Below, piece by piece: positions 24,360 to 35,281 of a stretch of DNA of 64,000 bases. The position numbers were made by a program, and so were the translations under genes. The notes beneath the pieces were generated by a model. It saw only the letters and a list, made by a program, of their open reading frames with translations. It was not told where the DNA came from and made no database searches. Source of the stretch: Tillus elongatus (taxonomy: Eukaryota > Arthropoda > Insecta > Coleoptera > Cleridae); the NCBI GenBank assembly GCA_964006375.1, contig OZ023263.1, forward strand, positions 139,274,673 to 139,338,672. The letters run 5' to 3'. Every line of letters starts with the position of its first letter. The first letter of the stretch is position 1.

Positions 24360-25664
24360 TTATATGTTTTTACCTGCAGTGGGCCAAAAGTTGTGATTGA
24401 GTTTGTTTATTGCTTCTGTTATTTCTTTATCTATCCTGCTTTCCGCAATAACTTGTGATATCTTTAATGCTTTGGGTGTGCCTCTTTCCATGACTGAGAA
24501 AATGTGTCTTTCTGTTCCTGCATCAAATAACTTTTCGTTTTCTAACTTGCAGAGCCTTGAAACTGAATCTGCCATATTAAGTTTACCTGGTTGATACTTA
24601 ACTTCAAATTTAAAGGCTTGTAGTCTAAGTAGCCATCCCTCGATGCGAGCCAGCGGTTTTGATGTTGGTCTAAATATAGTTTCAAGAGGTTTGTGGTCCG
24701 TTACGAGTTCGAAGTCTAGTCCTGCTAAGTATAAATGAAATCTTTCTACTCCCCATACCAAGGCTAAACTTTCTTTTTCTGTCTGTGAGTAGCGTCTTTC
24801 AAAATTTGACAGACTTTTACATGCGAATGGGATTACTTTAGGGTTATCCTGCGTGTCCAGCTGCAGCAAGACTGCTCCTAGACTTACGGGACTAGCATCC
24901 GCAATAAGCCAGGTACGTCGCTGGGGGTCAAAATATGCTAATGTTGGGAGCTCGGCTAAGTAACCCTTAAGCGTATTGAAGTGCTGTTGGTGAGTGTCCG
25001 TCCATATGAATTTTTCATTAATTTTCGTTAATTGGGGCAAAGGCACTGTTGTCGTTCCTAGATCGGGAATAAATTTTCCGAGGTATGTCACCAAGCCCAA
25101 ACAGCTACGTACTTCTTTATTTTCCGGTGGACGAAAATCTAAAATGGATTTTACTTTCCTCTCGTCGGCGTCTATAGCTCTGTTAGATATCTTGTGACCC
25201 AAAAACTCTAATTCTTGCACTTTTATTCGGCACTTCGTTTTGTTTAGTGCAACATTGTTTTCCTCAAGGATATTTAAAACCTCCCTAACACATGTGTCGT
25301 GTTCTAATTCAGAAGAGCCAAATATAATTATGTCATCTAAATAATTTAGGCAATTTTTACACGATGATAGCATCCCTTCAAATAATCGCTGCAATATTTC
25401 GGGTGCCGAATTGACTCCAAACATCAACCGTTTATATCGGAACATTCCTTTGTGAGTAACAAATGTTGTGATAGGACGGCTATCTGGGTGTAACTCAAGT
25501 TGGTGATAGGCGTTTAACAAATCGAGGCGTGAAAAATAGTTTGCATTTCTTAGCTTAGTTAAGAAGGACTCAAATGTCGGCAAAGGGTAGTTGTCTCTTT
25601 GGATAGCTTCGTTCGCTATACGCATATCGACGCAGATTCGTAAAACCCGTATGGGTCTATGCAT
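24360..25664 (-). pseudogene. Reverse transcriptase and RNase H of the minus-strand gypsy element, fingers missing
   Basis: About 434 codons are open. RT motifs are RICVDMRIANEAI, the palm SRLDLLNAYHQLEL, RLMFGVNSAPEILQR, and the catalytic NYLDDIIIF. Thumb and connection follow (EFLGHKIS, GLVTYLGKFIPDL). RNase H shows IADASPVSLGAVLLQ, SQTEKESLALVW and LVTDHKPL, so its acidic residues are intact. The upstream frame 25801-25616 (protease end and linker) overlaps this one, and the segment between them that should hold the N-terminal RT fingers is absent. Catalysis is therefore unlikely despite the intact YLDD. Confidence 0.88.
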
Positions 25665-25801
25665 AGTTTTACTACAACATCTTTTACTTTGGGAAACGGG
25701 GTTGTTTTATCTATTTTGTTTACATTAAGTCCTAACTTTAATATTTCCAATTCCTTGGCTGTATATTTGCCCACTTTGAAAATGTCTCCATTTGTTACCA
25801 C
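25616..25801 (-). pseudogene. Protease C-terminal end and RT linker, separated fragment
   Basis: This 61-codon minus frame carries the segment that follows the protease core in related elements (KYTAKELEILKLGLNVNKID). It is cut off from the protease active-site segment at 26.5 kb by about 660 bp of unrelated DNA. It also runs into the RT frame with loss of intervening sequence. Confidence 0.6.
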
Positions 25802-26462
25802 ATAATAGTTATTTATGCACCAAGGGTATAAATAGATGTTTATGCCCGACAGCGACGATTTTACAGATCAGAGTGCCTCTGGCCCGCGGGTTTGTAAGTC
25901 GCTCGAGGGAATACACCTCTATTTATACCAGCGGTGCATACAAAATTTTATGTCATACTAGTCATACCCAAACAATGAAACATGAATCACCGTTTGCTGA
26001 AGGCAACCTAACTATCACCTGATCTTTTCAGAACTGTCAATGTTATGTTAATTCGACTAAATAATGTTAATTAAATATTTACATATTACTGTTATTCCAT
26101 CATCTGTAATTTCATTAATAAAGGTTATTAAAGAAGTCAAACAAAAATTATTTGTTTTGATGTGCGCGCGGGCCATAAAGTGTACGTTTTGCCCGCGCGG
26201 GCCATAAATTACACTTTATGGCCCGTGGGCATAAAGTACACCATTATGTAGTTGGTAACTAAGCAATAAAAACACAATAATGAACTGGTATGACATAAAA
26301 AGTTGTAATGTGCTCACTTTCACCTGGGATGTTAATTGTTGTTGTGAATCTGTATTTAATTTCAAGTGAACTACTAGTGCCATATGGTTTTAGCGAATCC
26401 GTATTCTTTGTGGTAAGATCCCAAATAATTGCGTGATGTGAAGAAAGTGATTACCAGTCAGT
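25802..26462. repeat. Insertion interrupting the protease region, with inverted repeats
   Basis: This DNA separates the two protease pieces and does not encode Pol. Near one end, ATGCACCAAGGGTATAAATAG (about 25817-25837) pairs imperfectly with CTATTTATACCAGCGGTGCAT (about 25919-25939). Further in is a perfect 15-bp inverted pair, GGGCCATAAAGTGTA (26170-26184) with TACACTTTATGGCCC (26210-26224). These flank a GCCCGCGCGGGC palindrome. A small non-autonomous transposon is likely; no family was recognised. Confidence 0.5.
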
Positions 26463-27008
26463 TCATCTTATTTTGTTGGCTTTTGAACCCGAATCTATAA
26501 GCAATATTAATTCTACTCCACCTACTAAACATCTGACCAAGTCGCCGCACGAATTATCTTGGTTGGACTGCTTTGCTTTATGGACACTAAAACAGTCAAA
26601 ATTATTGCTGTCATTCCCTGTTGGGTTCGCTTCCGTTTCTTCGATATCCACAATATTTATACCCGATCTAAATCGTTTACCGCTTCGGGAAAACTTGGAC
26701 GGAAATGGTCTTTCAGGTGTTTCGCGCGTTCTACAACAGATAGCAAAATGATCTTTAAAGTCACACTTTCGACATTTGACGTCTTGGGCCGGGCATACTT
26801 TTATATTATTATTATTATTATGGTTAGTTTGCCCGCACCTCGAACATGGGTACACCTGTCTGTTGTGCTTTGTTCCAATTTTGTTTACTGTCAGAGATGA
26901 GGTGCTTTGGCCACTTGAACCTGCACTCATAACCGTTGATTGGTTTGTTATTTGTTCGTGCACCTGACAAAGCTCAATAATTTCGTTGAGACCGCGTTCC
27001 TTTTCCAA
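26463..27008 (-). pseudogene. Gag C-terminus with zinc knuckles and protease active site
   Basis: On the minus strand, a Gag tail (GLNEIIELCQVHEQITNQS) leads into two knuckle-like modules. The first, CSRCGQTNH followed by NNNNN, is stretched by an (AAT)n expansion at about 26805-26820. The second is CRKCDFKDHFAICC. The protease start follows with LLIDSGSKAN; the DSG triad is present but the frame ends directly after it at the insertion. The nearby gag body continues at 27114-27490. Confidence 0.8.
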
Positions 27009-27490
27009 AAGATTTCTTTTCTAATCTGGTGAAGCCCAACTATCAATAATTGTATCTTTCATGTTTATTTCACTAGCTTCCATAACAGTACTACCGAAAA
27101 AACAACGTTTCGCCTATTGTCTTATCTTCAACAAGGATTTATTAAAGTTTTCCCTTTCGTCTTTCTTGATACTTCGGAATACATGGCGTTCAAATGTAGA
27201 ATTTTGTTTGGGAGAAAAGTAGTCTGATAATTTATCCACTAGTGTTTTAAAAATGTCGTTATTTCCTTCCGTATTGACCGATTCAATAACTCCCGGTAAA
27301 CTGTAAGCCACCTCTTGTAACTGTGGACCGCCCAGGTGCAACAGTTTGTTTCTGTTCTTTACGACATCGGTGATATCTTCGGAGGCTAGGTATAGATCTA
27401 GCGCTCTGAGCCATTTCTCCTACTCCGCTCTAAAGCCTTGTCGAGGGTATCGCATAAGAATGGTCTGATTCCTGTCTCTGCCATAGTTGA
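27009..27490 (-). pseudogene. Gag N-terminal and capsid part of the minus-strand gypsy element
   Basis: An ATG at about 27485 opens MAETGIRPFL on the minus strand. A frame change then leads into a capsid segment (LLHLGGPQLQEVAYSLPG, FKTLVDKLSDYFSPKQN, HVFRSIKKDERENF) at 27341-27114. This is the usual retrotransposon Gag fold region of this group. At least two indels break the frame. Confidence 0.75.
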
Positions 27491-28138
27491 CTAGGAAATA
27501 AAAAGAAAGACAAAGGATAAAAGAATCAAAAGTGTGTTATATCAATCTCCATGTGCACGCGAGAAAAAAAAACCTATAAAGTTCTCAATCCAAAGTACGG
27601 TTTTTACTGTACCAATTTTTTTAATGACATATTATGTAATATTTAAAAGTCTAAATCGAACACTTTATGGGTTAAATGAGACCTAATATAAAGTTAAGAT
27701 AAACATTACCCGAAACAAGAATTTTCTCCGTTTAACATACGTCATCAGTTGGCAAAAACATCCGGTTAAATAGGTAGCGTCACACAATAAAGCAAAATAT
27801 AAACAATATAACATATAGTGTTGTAATGGTTAATATTTCGTTCAGACTTGCCGATATTGTTATTATGTACATACATACATAAATACAACTAAATGTATTT
27901 TTGAGTAATTTCATTCATCTGATTTTGTTTACAATATAATTCCCAATAAATTCACAATTTGACTCATTTCAATAAAACATGTTTATCCAGTCGCATTGTT
28001 CTTATCTCGATTTATCGTAGGAATATGTAGTCAATATTTTATTAAAATATAAGATCAGTTCTAAATATATATTTTTATTGGCGTGTGCATCCTTATTGTA
28101 AAAAAAGCAAACTCATGTTTCATACTCGTTGGTTCATA

Positions 28139-28225
<87 letters not shown>

Positions 28226-28393
28226 GCATCCTGTAGGCATCGGAATTCAGGTTAATAATCAGAGATGTAGCCACATGTTTAGCGTGGCAAAAAACATCTC
28301 ATAATTAAATTATTATCTATTTGCAGTCTGTACAGTTAAGAATTCTTACTTTTATAACTAGACGTATATAATCAAATAATCCTCGTCGCCACT
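27491..28393 (-). other. 5' leader of the minus-strand gypsy element, with (AT)n tract
   Basis: About 0.9 kb of noncoding DNA lies between gag and the 5' LTR. It contains an AT dinucleotide run at 28142-28222. It may include an extra insertion, but no edges are clear. Confidence 0.5.
28381..28393 (-). promoter_or_regulatory. Primer-binding site, tRNA-Ser(GCU)-like
   Basis: On the minus strand, TGGCGACGAGG begins two bases inside the 5' LTR (after CCACA-AG). From memory it is complementary to the 3' end of insect tRNA-Ser(GCU) including CCA. The position and the TGG start are as expected. Confidence 0.65.
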
Positions 28394-28610
28394 TGTGGTG
28401 CCCTAGAATTCGCAATAAAGACACAATGTTTTATAGTCGCACATAGTTTTATTAATGTATAAATATATCTCGATTACACAGTGAATTATTTTATATCTTA
28501 ACTAGGCCGCGTTTTATTCAACAATGAATCCATTCCCCCAACGTTCATGCTCCGACCTCCGTCTACGTTCCCTGTTGGTGAATCATCATGCTCCGTAACC
28601 GGTCGCCACA
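28394..28610 (-). repeat. 5' LTR (right) of the minus-strand gypsy element
   Basis: 217-bp direct repeat of 22969-23185 with a few substitutions by eye, so the insertion is older than the two errantivirus-like copies. Confidence 0.92.
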
Positions 28611-28719
28611 GTTACAATTGACTATCTAAGATAAGTGACGGTTAAAACGAGAGAAAAAAGAATAGATCTAAACAAGATTAAAGTTGTGTGTAAATTCGTA
28701 TTTCTTTAAAGTTGGCACA

Positions 28720-28935
28720 TTTCGTTCACAATGACCAATTACCGACGCGAGAAACCAGTGTCACCCACTAAACAACTCACAAATTTTGCCAAAATCTTGT
28801 CTCTTCTTAGCAGGACAGGGATGTTTTACCTGCCCAACATAGCATGGTACACAAAGCTGACAGCTTACCGCCTGGGCATAATGCCACGGCCCCAATAGTC
28901 GTTTTGACTAGACAACGCCTGGATATATAGAAATG
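28720..28935 (+). repeat. Diverged relic related to the 5' part of the R1-like LINE at 37.4 kb
   Basis: The stretch from atgaccaattaccgacgcg (near 28730) through ttttgccaaaatcttgtc, cctgcccaacatagcatgg and gcttaccgcctgg parallels 37430-37610 in the same order. It is a decayed copy with no usable frame. Confidence 0.5.
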
Positions 28936-29694
28936 ACAGATGCATGTAAACAATACGTAAGGAAGGACACGGATGAACCAGGGAAGCTCGGTTAAACGTT
29001 GTAGACAATAGAGAAAAAAAAAGAGTTATCGGATCTTGCCGAAATAGAAGGACGTGTATAGAGAAATGTTTGAACGAAGAAGAGAAAATAATGTGTCTGA
29101 ATAGAAATTGGAAGTGTATGAAGATATACTGTTAGGAAATAAACGCTTTATGGTTTGCCCACCTTCATTTGAAAATAAAGTGAGGGTAGTAGTAGTGGTA
29201 TATATTATTATTACCGCAACAAAAATTTTAATGAGCGTAGCTATTTTCTTACAGACTTTGTGATTTTTCGTCCAACTAGATACTTATAACACATGCTAAG
29301 CTAATATTCTGACAGTTTGTAGAATATCTACGAAATGACCACCAGTTACTAACAATGTTAATGTTTCAATTTGACTAAGGATCACCCAAACAATACATTG
29401 GTGCATACTAGTAGATACAAATACAGCTAAATATGTGTCAAGCAAGAGACTCGCAACAAGATATTATGTGCGTCAGTATAAATTAGATTTATTATGGCTT
29501 GTGTTCCAGACTTAATTAATATGGGGTAGTTTCGTATGTAAGGTGGAATTCATGATGCCATAATCTCTGGAAACGTAATTAGGATATAACGTTACATAAT
29601 TGATGAGGACAGTCAATCTTCTAAATTCTAGATCAAAACAAGCCACTTTGGTATATCATCATACCGGTTTAAACTAATTGTAATCAGTTCAACC

Positions 29695-29698
<4 letters not shown>
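28936..29698. other. Noncoding stretch, nothing recognised
   Basis: AT-rich sequence with a short ATT run near 29200. No feature is supported. Confidence 0.4.

Positions 29699-29759
<61 letters not shown>
29699..29759. repeat. (TA)n microsatellite
   Basis: About 60 bp of TA dinucleotides. Confidence 0.95.
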
Positions 29760-29764
<5 letters not shown>

Positions 29765-30299
29765 CGTTTACTTAAAGAAGACAGTCAGTGCCAGTTTCTC
29801 GGTAAGAGATGACAGCTAGAAGTCTTGAAACTGGAGTTACGAGGTATAAAAGCATGTATCTTTGGAATTTCAATTAGTATTTAATTGTGTGGTCAACATG
29901 ATATAAAACAATATTTTATAATAGTTGGTGGTTTGTATATTATTTTGTCTTATATAATCAGAGACGGTGTGTCCTAAACGTTTAATAATACCATAAATTG
30001 CTTCTATCTATGATCATAAAATTATGTTTGAGCCAAAGGGCTCAAAGAGTAAGTAACCTACTAAACTTTATTATACACGGTATCTATAAAGTAACGCACA
30101 AATTAAATACAATTAAATGTGACCATTATTAAGGAAAATTAAAAAACAGGTCGATTTTTATTGTCAAAAACTAACTTCTTGATAGAAAAATTTCACCCAT
30201 ATCGTCATATCTCTTTAAAGGGTAGCCACCCCTTCGAAATTTTGAATTTGGATGGTGGGTAGTGTTAGAGGAGGCTTTTCTATCAGACAGTACAATTTA
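29760..30299. other. Noncoding stretch, nothing recognised
   Basis: AT-rich DNA with no supported frame. It ends at the PLE terminal sequence. Confidence 0.4.
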
Positions 30300-30305
30300 A
30301 TTGAT

Positions 30306-30348
30306 AACCCCACGCGTTTCGGCCTTTATTCAGCCATCTTTAGGGGTT
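30306..30348 (-). ncRNA. Degenerate hammerhead-like motif in PLE terminal sequence
   Basis: On the minus strand, AACCCC and GGGGTT can pair as stem I. The core reads CTAAAGA in place of CTGATGA, so core position G5 is A. A GGCT/GGCC stem II is followed by GAAAC. The layout matches the other motifs, but the core change and an unfavourable base at the cut site suggest it is inactive. Confidence 0.4.
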
Positions 30349-31149
30349 AAGACCTCAAATGTAAAAAGTTGGTTGTCAGAAACTAAGTTTCTGGCAGGTC
30401 TTACATGCGTGCACTTACACTGCAACTACAGAAAGCATAAGGTCTACCAAAAGCTAACGTCAAACGTAGAAAACAAGCACCAACGATCATCCAAAGTTAA
30501 ACTAATAGAGTGTCAGAAGTTAAACAACACTTTTACAAACATATTTAAAACAGGACTGAAGTCCTACAAAGACAATACTCTGATAAACTCAAAATACAAA
30601 GTTAAAAAGTCAAATTAATCAACTAGTTTAAAGCAAAGAGACAAGCAGAACACAAAAGGCAAGCAGGCTCCACAGCTGAGGAGGACCCCCGAGAACATCT
30701 GAACAACTACATTCAGCAAAGAAAACGAAAATGAAGGCACCAGTCCGGCAATTAACACTAATTCCTGTTTTTTTAATTACAAAAAAAATGTGCTGTCAGG
30801 GATGTTGTCCAAGTTTTAGTTTTTCATCTATTGTCTTCAGATTTCCAGACGAAAGAGACGTTGAACGGGCGAACAGAAGCCTCACCAGACTGGAAGCAGC
30901 TAGATGACGGATATAGACGACGCTTATTAAAGCAGCAAAATGGAGTCTGTGCTCTTATAAAAACAAAACCTGAATGATTGAGAATGAAAACCATAAGTGA
31001 CAGAAGTCACAGAAGCGACAGATGGGCACAGACAAGTAAATAACTGTCAATGAAAAGGGACAGGGAGACCACATAACAACAAAACCAAGCTTTGCCTAGC
31101 TCCATGGTTGGAATCGATCGTCAATGAGCAGGAGCACTATTATGGAACA
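30349..31149 (-). other. 3' noncoding region of the PLE at 30.3-32.7 kb
   Basis: It lies between the nuclease stop and the terminal motif on the minus strand. It is richer in purines on the plus strand and less AT-rich than its surroundings. A plus-strand frame at 30301-30618 is not protein-like and was not called. Confidence 0.5.
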
Positions 31150-32660
31150 TTATTCTATCAGGTTTCTATATGTGAAAGGAAAGTTTGTAACAGTAGTGTT
31201 GGAAACGTTAAGAGCACTGCTGTTCGAGCCATTGATGTATTTGTAAATTTTCATTTTCTCCAGGACAAATTGTTCGGTGCCGAAACTGGACGGATGAAGG
31301 ATTCTGGCGTTGCTCTTCTTGTCAAAGGTGTGACCGCTCTCTCTTAGGTGGCAGCCGAAGGCTGAAGCGGTATTGTCAGCATTGTTTCTGATTTTCAGAT
31401 GCTCAGAGACTCTGGTACTCAGAGCTCTTCCCGTTCTTCCTATATAGACGGTGCTGGATTGGGGATCACCGCAGGTGAGACAGTATACCCCCGACTTCTT
31501 CGTTGTGAACTAACATTTTCTTTACACTTGTATGAGAATTTGATGTTTTCCCTCTTCAACACACGAGAGATTGCAGCAGTGATGGGGCCACAGTATGTGA
31601 GAGGAAAGTACGAGGGACTTTCAGATTGAGCGGACGAAAGGTTGGAGCTTGCTTCTCTCAAAAGCTGACGGCTCTTTTTTCTTATTAGTCTGTCTACTAA
31701 ACTACCAGGATAATCGTTGTTTACAGCTAGTAGTTTAATAACATTGAGCTCGCTATTAAACTTAGTCCCCGACAGTGGGAATCTAAACAGACTATCTATC
31801 AAATATCTAATAGACGCCAACCTGTGGGACATGTGGTGACAAGACCTATACGGGATTAGGTGGTCGGTTTGTGTCGGCTTCCTGTAGATGTCGAATTCAA
31901 TTCAGTTGTCTCTCCTTGTCAACTTCAGATCCAGAAAACTAATGGACCCGTTCTTTTCTAGCTCCATGGTGAAGTTAATATTAACATGTACATGCTGAAG
32001 TTGCTCTAACGTACCTGACCACACCACCAACACGTCATCAACATACCGTACACAGGACGAAATGAAGTCTTTAAATGGGTTATAGTCCCTAAAAACCAAT
32101 TCCTTCTCGAAAGAGGCCATAAAAACTTTCGCACACAAGGGAGACAGCGGATTGCCCATTGGAGGACCGTCTTTTTGGACATAAATTCTATCATTAAAGG
32201 AAAATAAATTCTGCGCTATAAATACCTTGACCAATGCATTGAGCGCCTCCTGAACATCGCGACTAAGTGAAGACGAAGAAATTTTCTTAAAAGTAGAAGT
32301 GTCTGATTGACCGAGACACTAGTAAACAGATTGGAAACATCGAAAGAAACCAAAATTGTACCAATATCAACCGGGACATGCCGAAGTCTCTCGACCAATG
32401 CAACTGAATTCTTTATCGAGTACGGGGATCCAATACTAACGTTAGACATCAGGTAAGACGAAAGGAAACTTATACGTGATACAACTCACGAACGAAACGA
32501 CTGGAAGAATAGGAAAACCTTCCTAGTGTATCTTAGGTAAGCCATAAAGACGAGGAACAATGCGGTTCATTGGGTATAAGTGTTTATGATTATCTAACAA
32601 GGTTAGTGCATATCGATTGAAAACTTTCTTAAATATTTAAACGAGAGAATCCTTTGTCTT
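31150..32660 (-). pseudogene. PLE polyprotein: reverse transcriptase plus GIY-YIG endonuclease
   Basis: Minus-strand pieces in order: LYGLPKIH-like start (about 32560), LVSFDVSNLFTSVSVNQTL (about 32350), QKDGPPMGNPLSPLCAKVFM (about 32170), the catalytic RYVDDVLVVWSGT (about 32040), SISFLDLKLTRR, then the linker SLTYCGPITAAI-like region (about 31600). The nuclease has VYCLTC and YIGRTGRALSTRVSEHL (about 31490-31400) and ends near 31150. These are all the PLE domains except the N-terminus. Stops and frame changes lie near 31850-31900, 32220, 32320 and 32510, so it is inactive. Confidence 0.85.
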
Positions 32661-32661
32661 C

Positions 32662-32784
32662 TGTGACGATAAATTTATTTTATATAAAGTATATTTAGAA
32701 AGGATACATTCCTGTTAATCAGAAGTATTTTTGTAACAGTTTTAGTTCTACCAGCTACAGTCTGTTGGTATAATCTCTTCAAGT
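32662..32784 (+). repeat. 5' LTR remnant of the decayed gypsy element
   Basis: It is homologous to 36220-36339 up to ...CTTCAAGT. Beyond that the 5' copy continues CTGAGCC (gag coding) and the 3' copy continues AAGTAAA. See the finding on the splice-like junction. Confidence 0.7.
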
Positions 32785-33260
32785 CTGAGCCTATCGGTAT
32801 TTATTTTGCTGTTGCGTCCAATTTATTTGCACGTCTCTCATGTAAAGTTTCTAAATCTACAAGACTTAGAATTATTGCTCAGAATATTTTTCCGACTTAC
32901 CAGATGCAATTAAGGCTCGTGGATTTCCACACTATAGAGGAACTCAAAAGGCTTTGTGCAAAATTGGAAACCAAACGTCAAGGGATAAAGAAATTTATAG
33001 CCCATTCGAGGCGTATGAATGAACTAGAGCCAGATCTTGCTTATTTGGATGCAGGACACCCTGAAGCTTCTGCTCACTTGAATCAATCTGCTGTATCTTT
33101 ACCCCTGCAGTGCTGGAATTGCGGTAAACGAGGACATCGTTGGATTCAATGCTCTGAGGAGAAAAGGAAGCATTGTTACAGATGTGGTTTGCCAAATTTA
33201 ACGTCAAAAACATGCACCACCTGCAACTCAAGTTCGGGAAACGACCAAGCGGGTCGCTAG
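32784..33260 (+). pseudogene. Gag C-terminal part with zinc knuckle
   Basis: Gag sequence is open from the LTR junction (SEPIGIYFAVASNLFARL) through LVDFHTIEELKRLCAKLETK to a CCHC knuckle CWNCGKRGHRWIQC at about 33110-33153. A second, irregular cysteine cluster follows (CYRCGLPNLTSKTCTTC). The N-terminal part of Gag is absent. Confidence 0.8.
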
Positions 33261-33823
33261 TTTGTCGTCTGGATAACTCACAGCTTGTGTTTAAATCGGC
33301 AACAATAAACGCAAGGGTAAATGAATCCACAGTTAAACAAAAAAATATTTTAGATTACATTCTGTCACACTCTGCATCTGATCAACGACCTTACTTGGTA
33401 GTTTCTGTTTTTGGCCATAGACTTTTAGGACATTTAGATTATGGAGCAACTAGAACAACTGGTTCTTATTTTTGTAATTTATTGCATGGATTTAACTTGG
33501 AATTGAATCAAGATGATCAACCTGTGTGTACTGTCGCTAATGGTGGAACTTGTAAGAGCATCGGTTCAGTCACTGTACCAGTACAACTGATGAATAAAGT
33601 AAAGCTCATTGATGTCTTGATAGTACCTGATCTGAAGCAAAGGTTGATATTGGGTCTCGATTTTTGGAAGTTGATGAGTATCGTCCCTGATTTGAGAAAC
33701 GATGTATGGAAGTTCGGTGTTGGGCTTGAAGACATCTCAGAGATTTTGTCGTTTCTAAGTCTGAATTGGCATCAGGAGAGCTTGAGCATCTCGAGTTATT
33801 TTTGGAGGCGAAATTTAAGCTGA
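33173..33823 (+). pseudogene. Protease region, active site altered
   Basis: The frame carries an aspartic protease segment with LLGHLDYGATRT (about 33425-33460), where the Ser or Thr of the usual D-S/T-G triad is Tyr. The flap and C-terminal parts follow (SIGSVTVPVQLM, RLILGLDFWKLM). The substitution would be expected to destroy activity. The frame overlaps the end of gag in another phase. Confidence 0.75.
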
Positions 33824-35281
33824 TGGCAAATTCGTTGGGATGCACAACTCTTGTGGAGCACGAAATTATTACGAAATCACAGCCAATTAAGCAGCGATAT
33901 TATCCTGTTTCGCCTACCGTTCAGAGATATATTGATGATGAATTGCAGTAGATGCTGAATCAGAAAATTATTGAGCCACCTTCTAGCTCTTAGTCTTCTC
34001 CCACAGTTCTTGTTGCAAAAAAAGAGGGAGGTTATGGCTTTTGCGTAAACTACAGGAGACTAAATAAGGTTACTAAGAAGGACGCATATCCATTACCATT
34101 TGTGTCAGCAATTTTAGATTCGTTGAAGGGAGCTAAGTACTTGAGTTTCATTGACATTGAGTTCGATTATTTTCAGATTCTTATGAAATAATCTATTAAA
34201 GAGTATACCGCATTTACAGTACCAAATAGAGGTATTTACAAGCAACGTAGAATGCCATATGGACTTTCTAATGGACCTGCAGTCTGGCAGAGATTAATGG
34301 AAAAGATAATTACCCCAGAATTGGAACCTTTTTCATTTGTGTATCTTGACGATGTAATAATTGTAACCTCAACGTTTGAAAAGCACATGGAAATATTGGA
34401 GATCATTTTCAATAGACTTTTATAAGCCGGATTGACAGTCAATAAAGACAAATGTAGATTTTGTAAATCTGATCTGAGATATTTAGGATATGTAGTTGAT
34501 AAAAGAGGCTTGAGAGTTGACCCAGACAAAGTTCAGGCTATTTGGAGGATACCGACGCCCGCAAATGTGAAAGCTGTTCGCAGTTTCATCGCAACTGCTC
34601 AATGGTACAAGAGTTTCATCCCGAACTTTTCTACATGTATCGCCCCATTGTGTGTTTTACTAAGGAAGAAGCAAAAGTGGTTATGGAATACAGATTGTGA
34701 CACTGCCTTCAAGACAGTTAAGGAATATTTACTCATTGCCCCAATCTTGAATTGTCCCGACTTCAGTCGTCCTTTTACGGTTCAGGTAGATGCGAGTTCT
34801 TTTGGACTACGAGCTGTATTGTCAATCGTTCGCAGATGGAGAACGAGCAATTTGTTATGCCAGCCGCTCGTTGTCAAAGAATGAAAGGAACTACAATACA
34901 ACAGAAAGGGAATGCCTTGGAGTAGTTTGGGCGTTAGAAAAGTTAAGGCCTTATATAGAAGAAAGTCATTTTACAGTTATTACAGACCACTATTCCTTAC
35001 TGTGGTTGTTGAATCTAAAAGATTCTGCGAAAGGGAGATTGTGTCGCTGGGCTATTCGATTACAGCAATATAACTTTGACATTATCCATAGAAAGGGAAA
35101 GGAACATGTTGTACCTGACCTTTTGTCTCGATCTGTCCCAGTTATTGATGATATCGCAGATGAATTGGAATTTTGTGAAAATTTTAACGCTAATGAAGTG
35201 AAAGATAATTGGTATTTAAGGCTAAAGGATAAAATTGAGAGTCAACCTATTCGATACTCGAAATGGCGTGTGCAAGACTGA
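33824..35281 (+). pseudogene. Reverse transcriptase and RNase H, multiple stops
   Basis: RT blocks run in order: KQRYYPVSPTVQRYIDDELQ, VLVAKKEGGYGFCVNYRRL, KYLSFIDIEF, RRMPYGLSNGPAVWQR, and catalytic FVYLDDVIIV (about 34336-34366). Thumb (YLGYVVDKRGLRVDP) and RNase H follow: VQVDASSFGLRAVL, YNTTERECLGVVWAL, ITDHYSLLWLL. Stops occur near 33950, 33990, 34190 and 34425, and a frame change occurs near 34800. The coding signal is clear but the copy is dead. Confidence 0.85.

Larger units (their letters stand above)
22969..28610 (-). mobile_element. Ty3/gypsy LTR retrotransposon on the minus strand, defective
   Basis: Paired 217-bp LTRs begin TGTGGTGCCC and end TCGCCACA. The flanks are GTCAC on the left and GTTAC on the right, a 5-bp target duplication with one mismatch. 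On the minus strand the order is LTR, primer site, leader, gag, zinc knuckles, protease, RT, RNase H, integrase, LTR. The integrase resembles the group often labelled K02A2.6-like in databases. Defects are frame changes in gag and integrase, an insertion inside protease, and loss of the N-terminal RT fingers. Confidence 0.9.
30300..32660 (-). mobile_element. Penelope-like element, minus strand, 5' truncated
   Basis: It runs on the minus strand from RT (about 32660) through GIY-YIG nuclease (about 31150) to a 3' untranslated and terminal region (31150-30300). The terminal region carries a degenerate hammerhead-like motif. Its upstream end directly abuts the LTR start of a decayed gypsy element at 32662. 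The remaining 5' part was not found downstream of that element. Confidence 0.85.

Noticed and set aside
31108..31629. Plus-strand open frames over the second PLE
   Set aside because: They are antisense to the GIY-YIG nuclease region, which has clear motifs on the minus strand.
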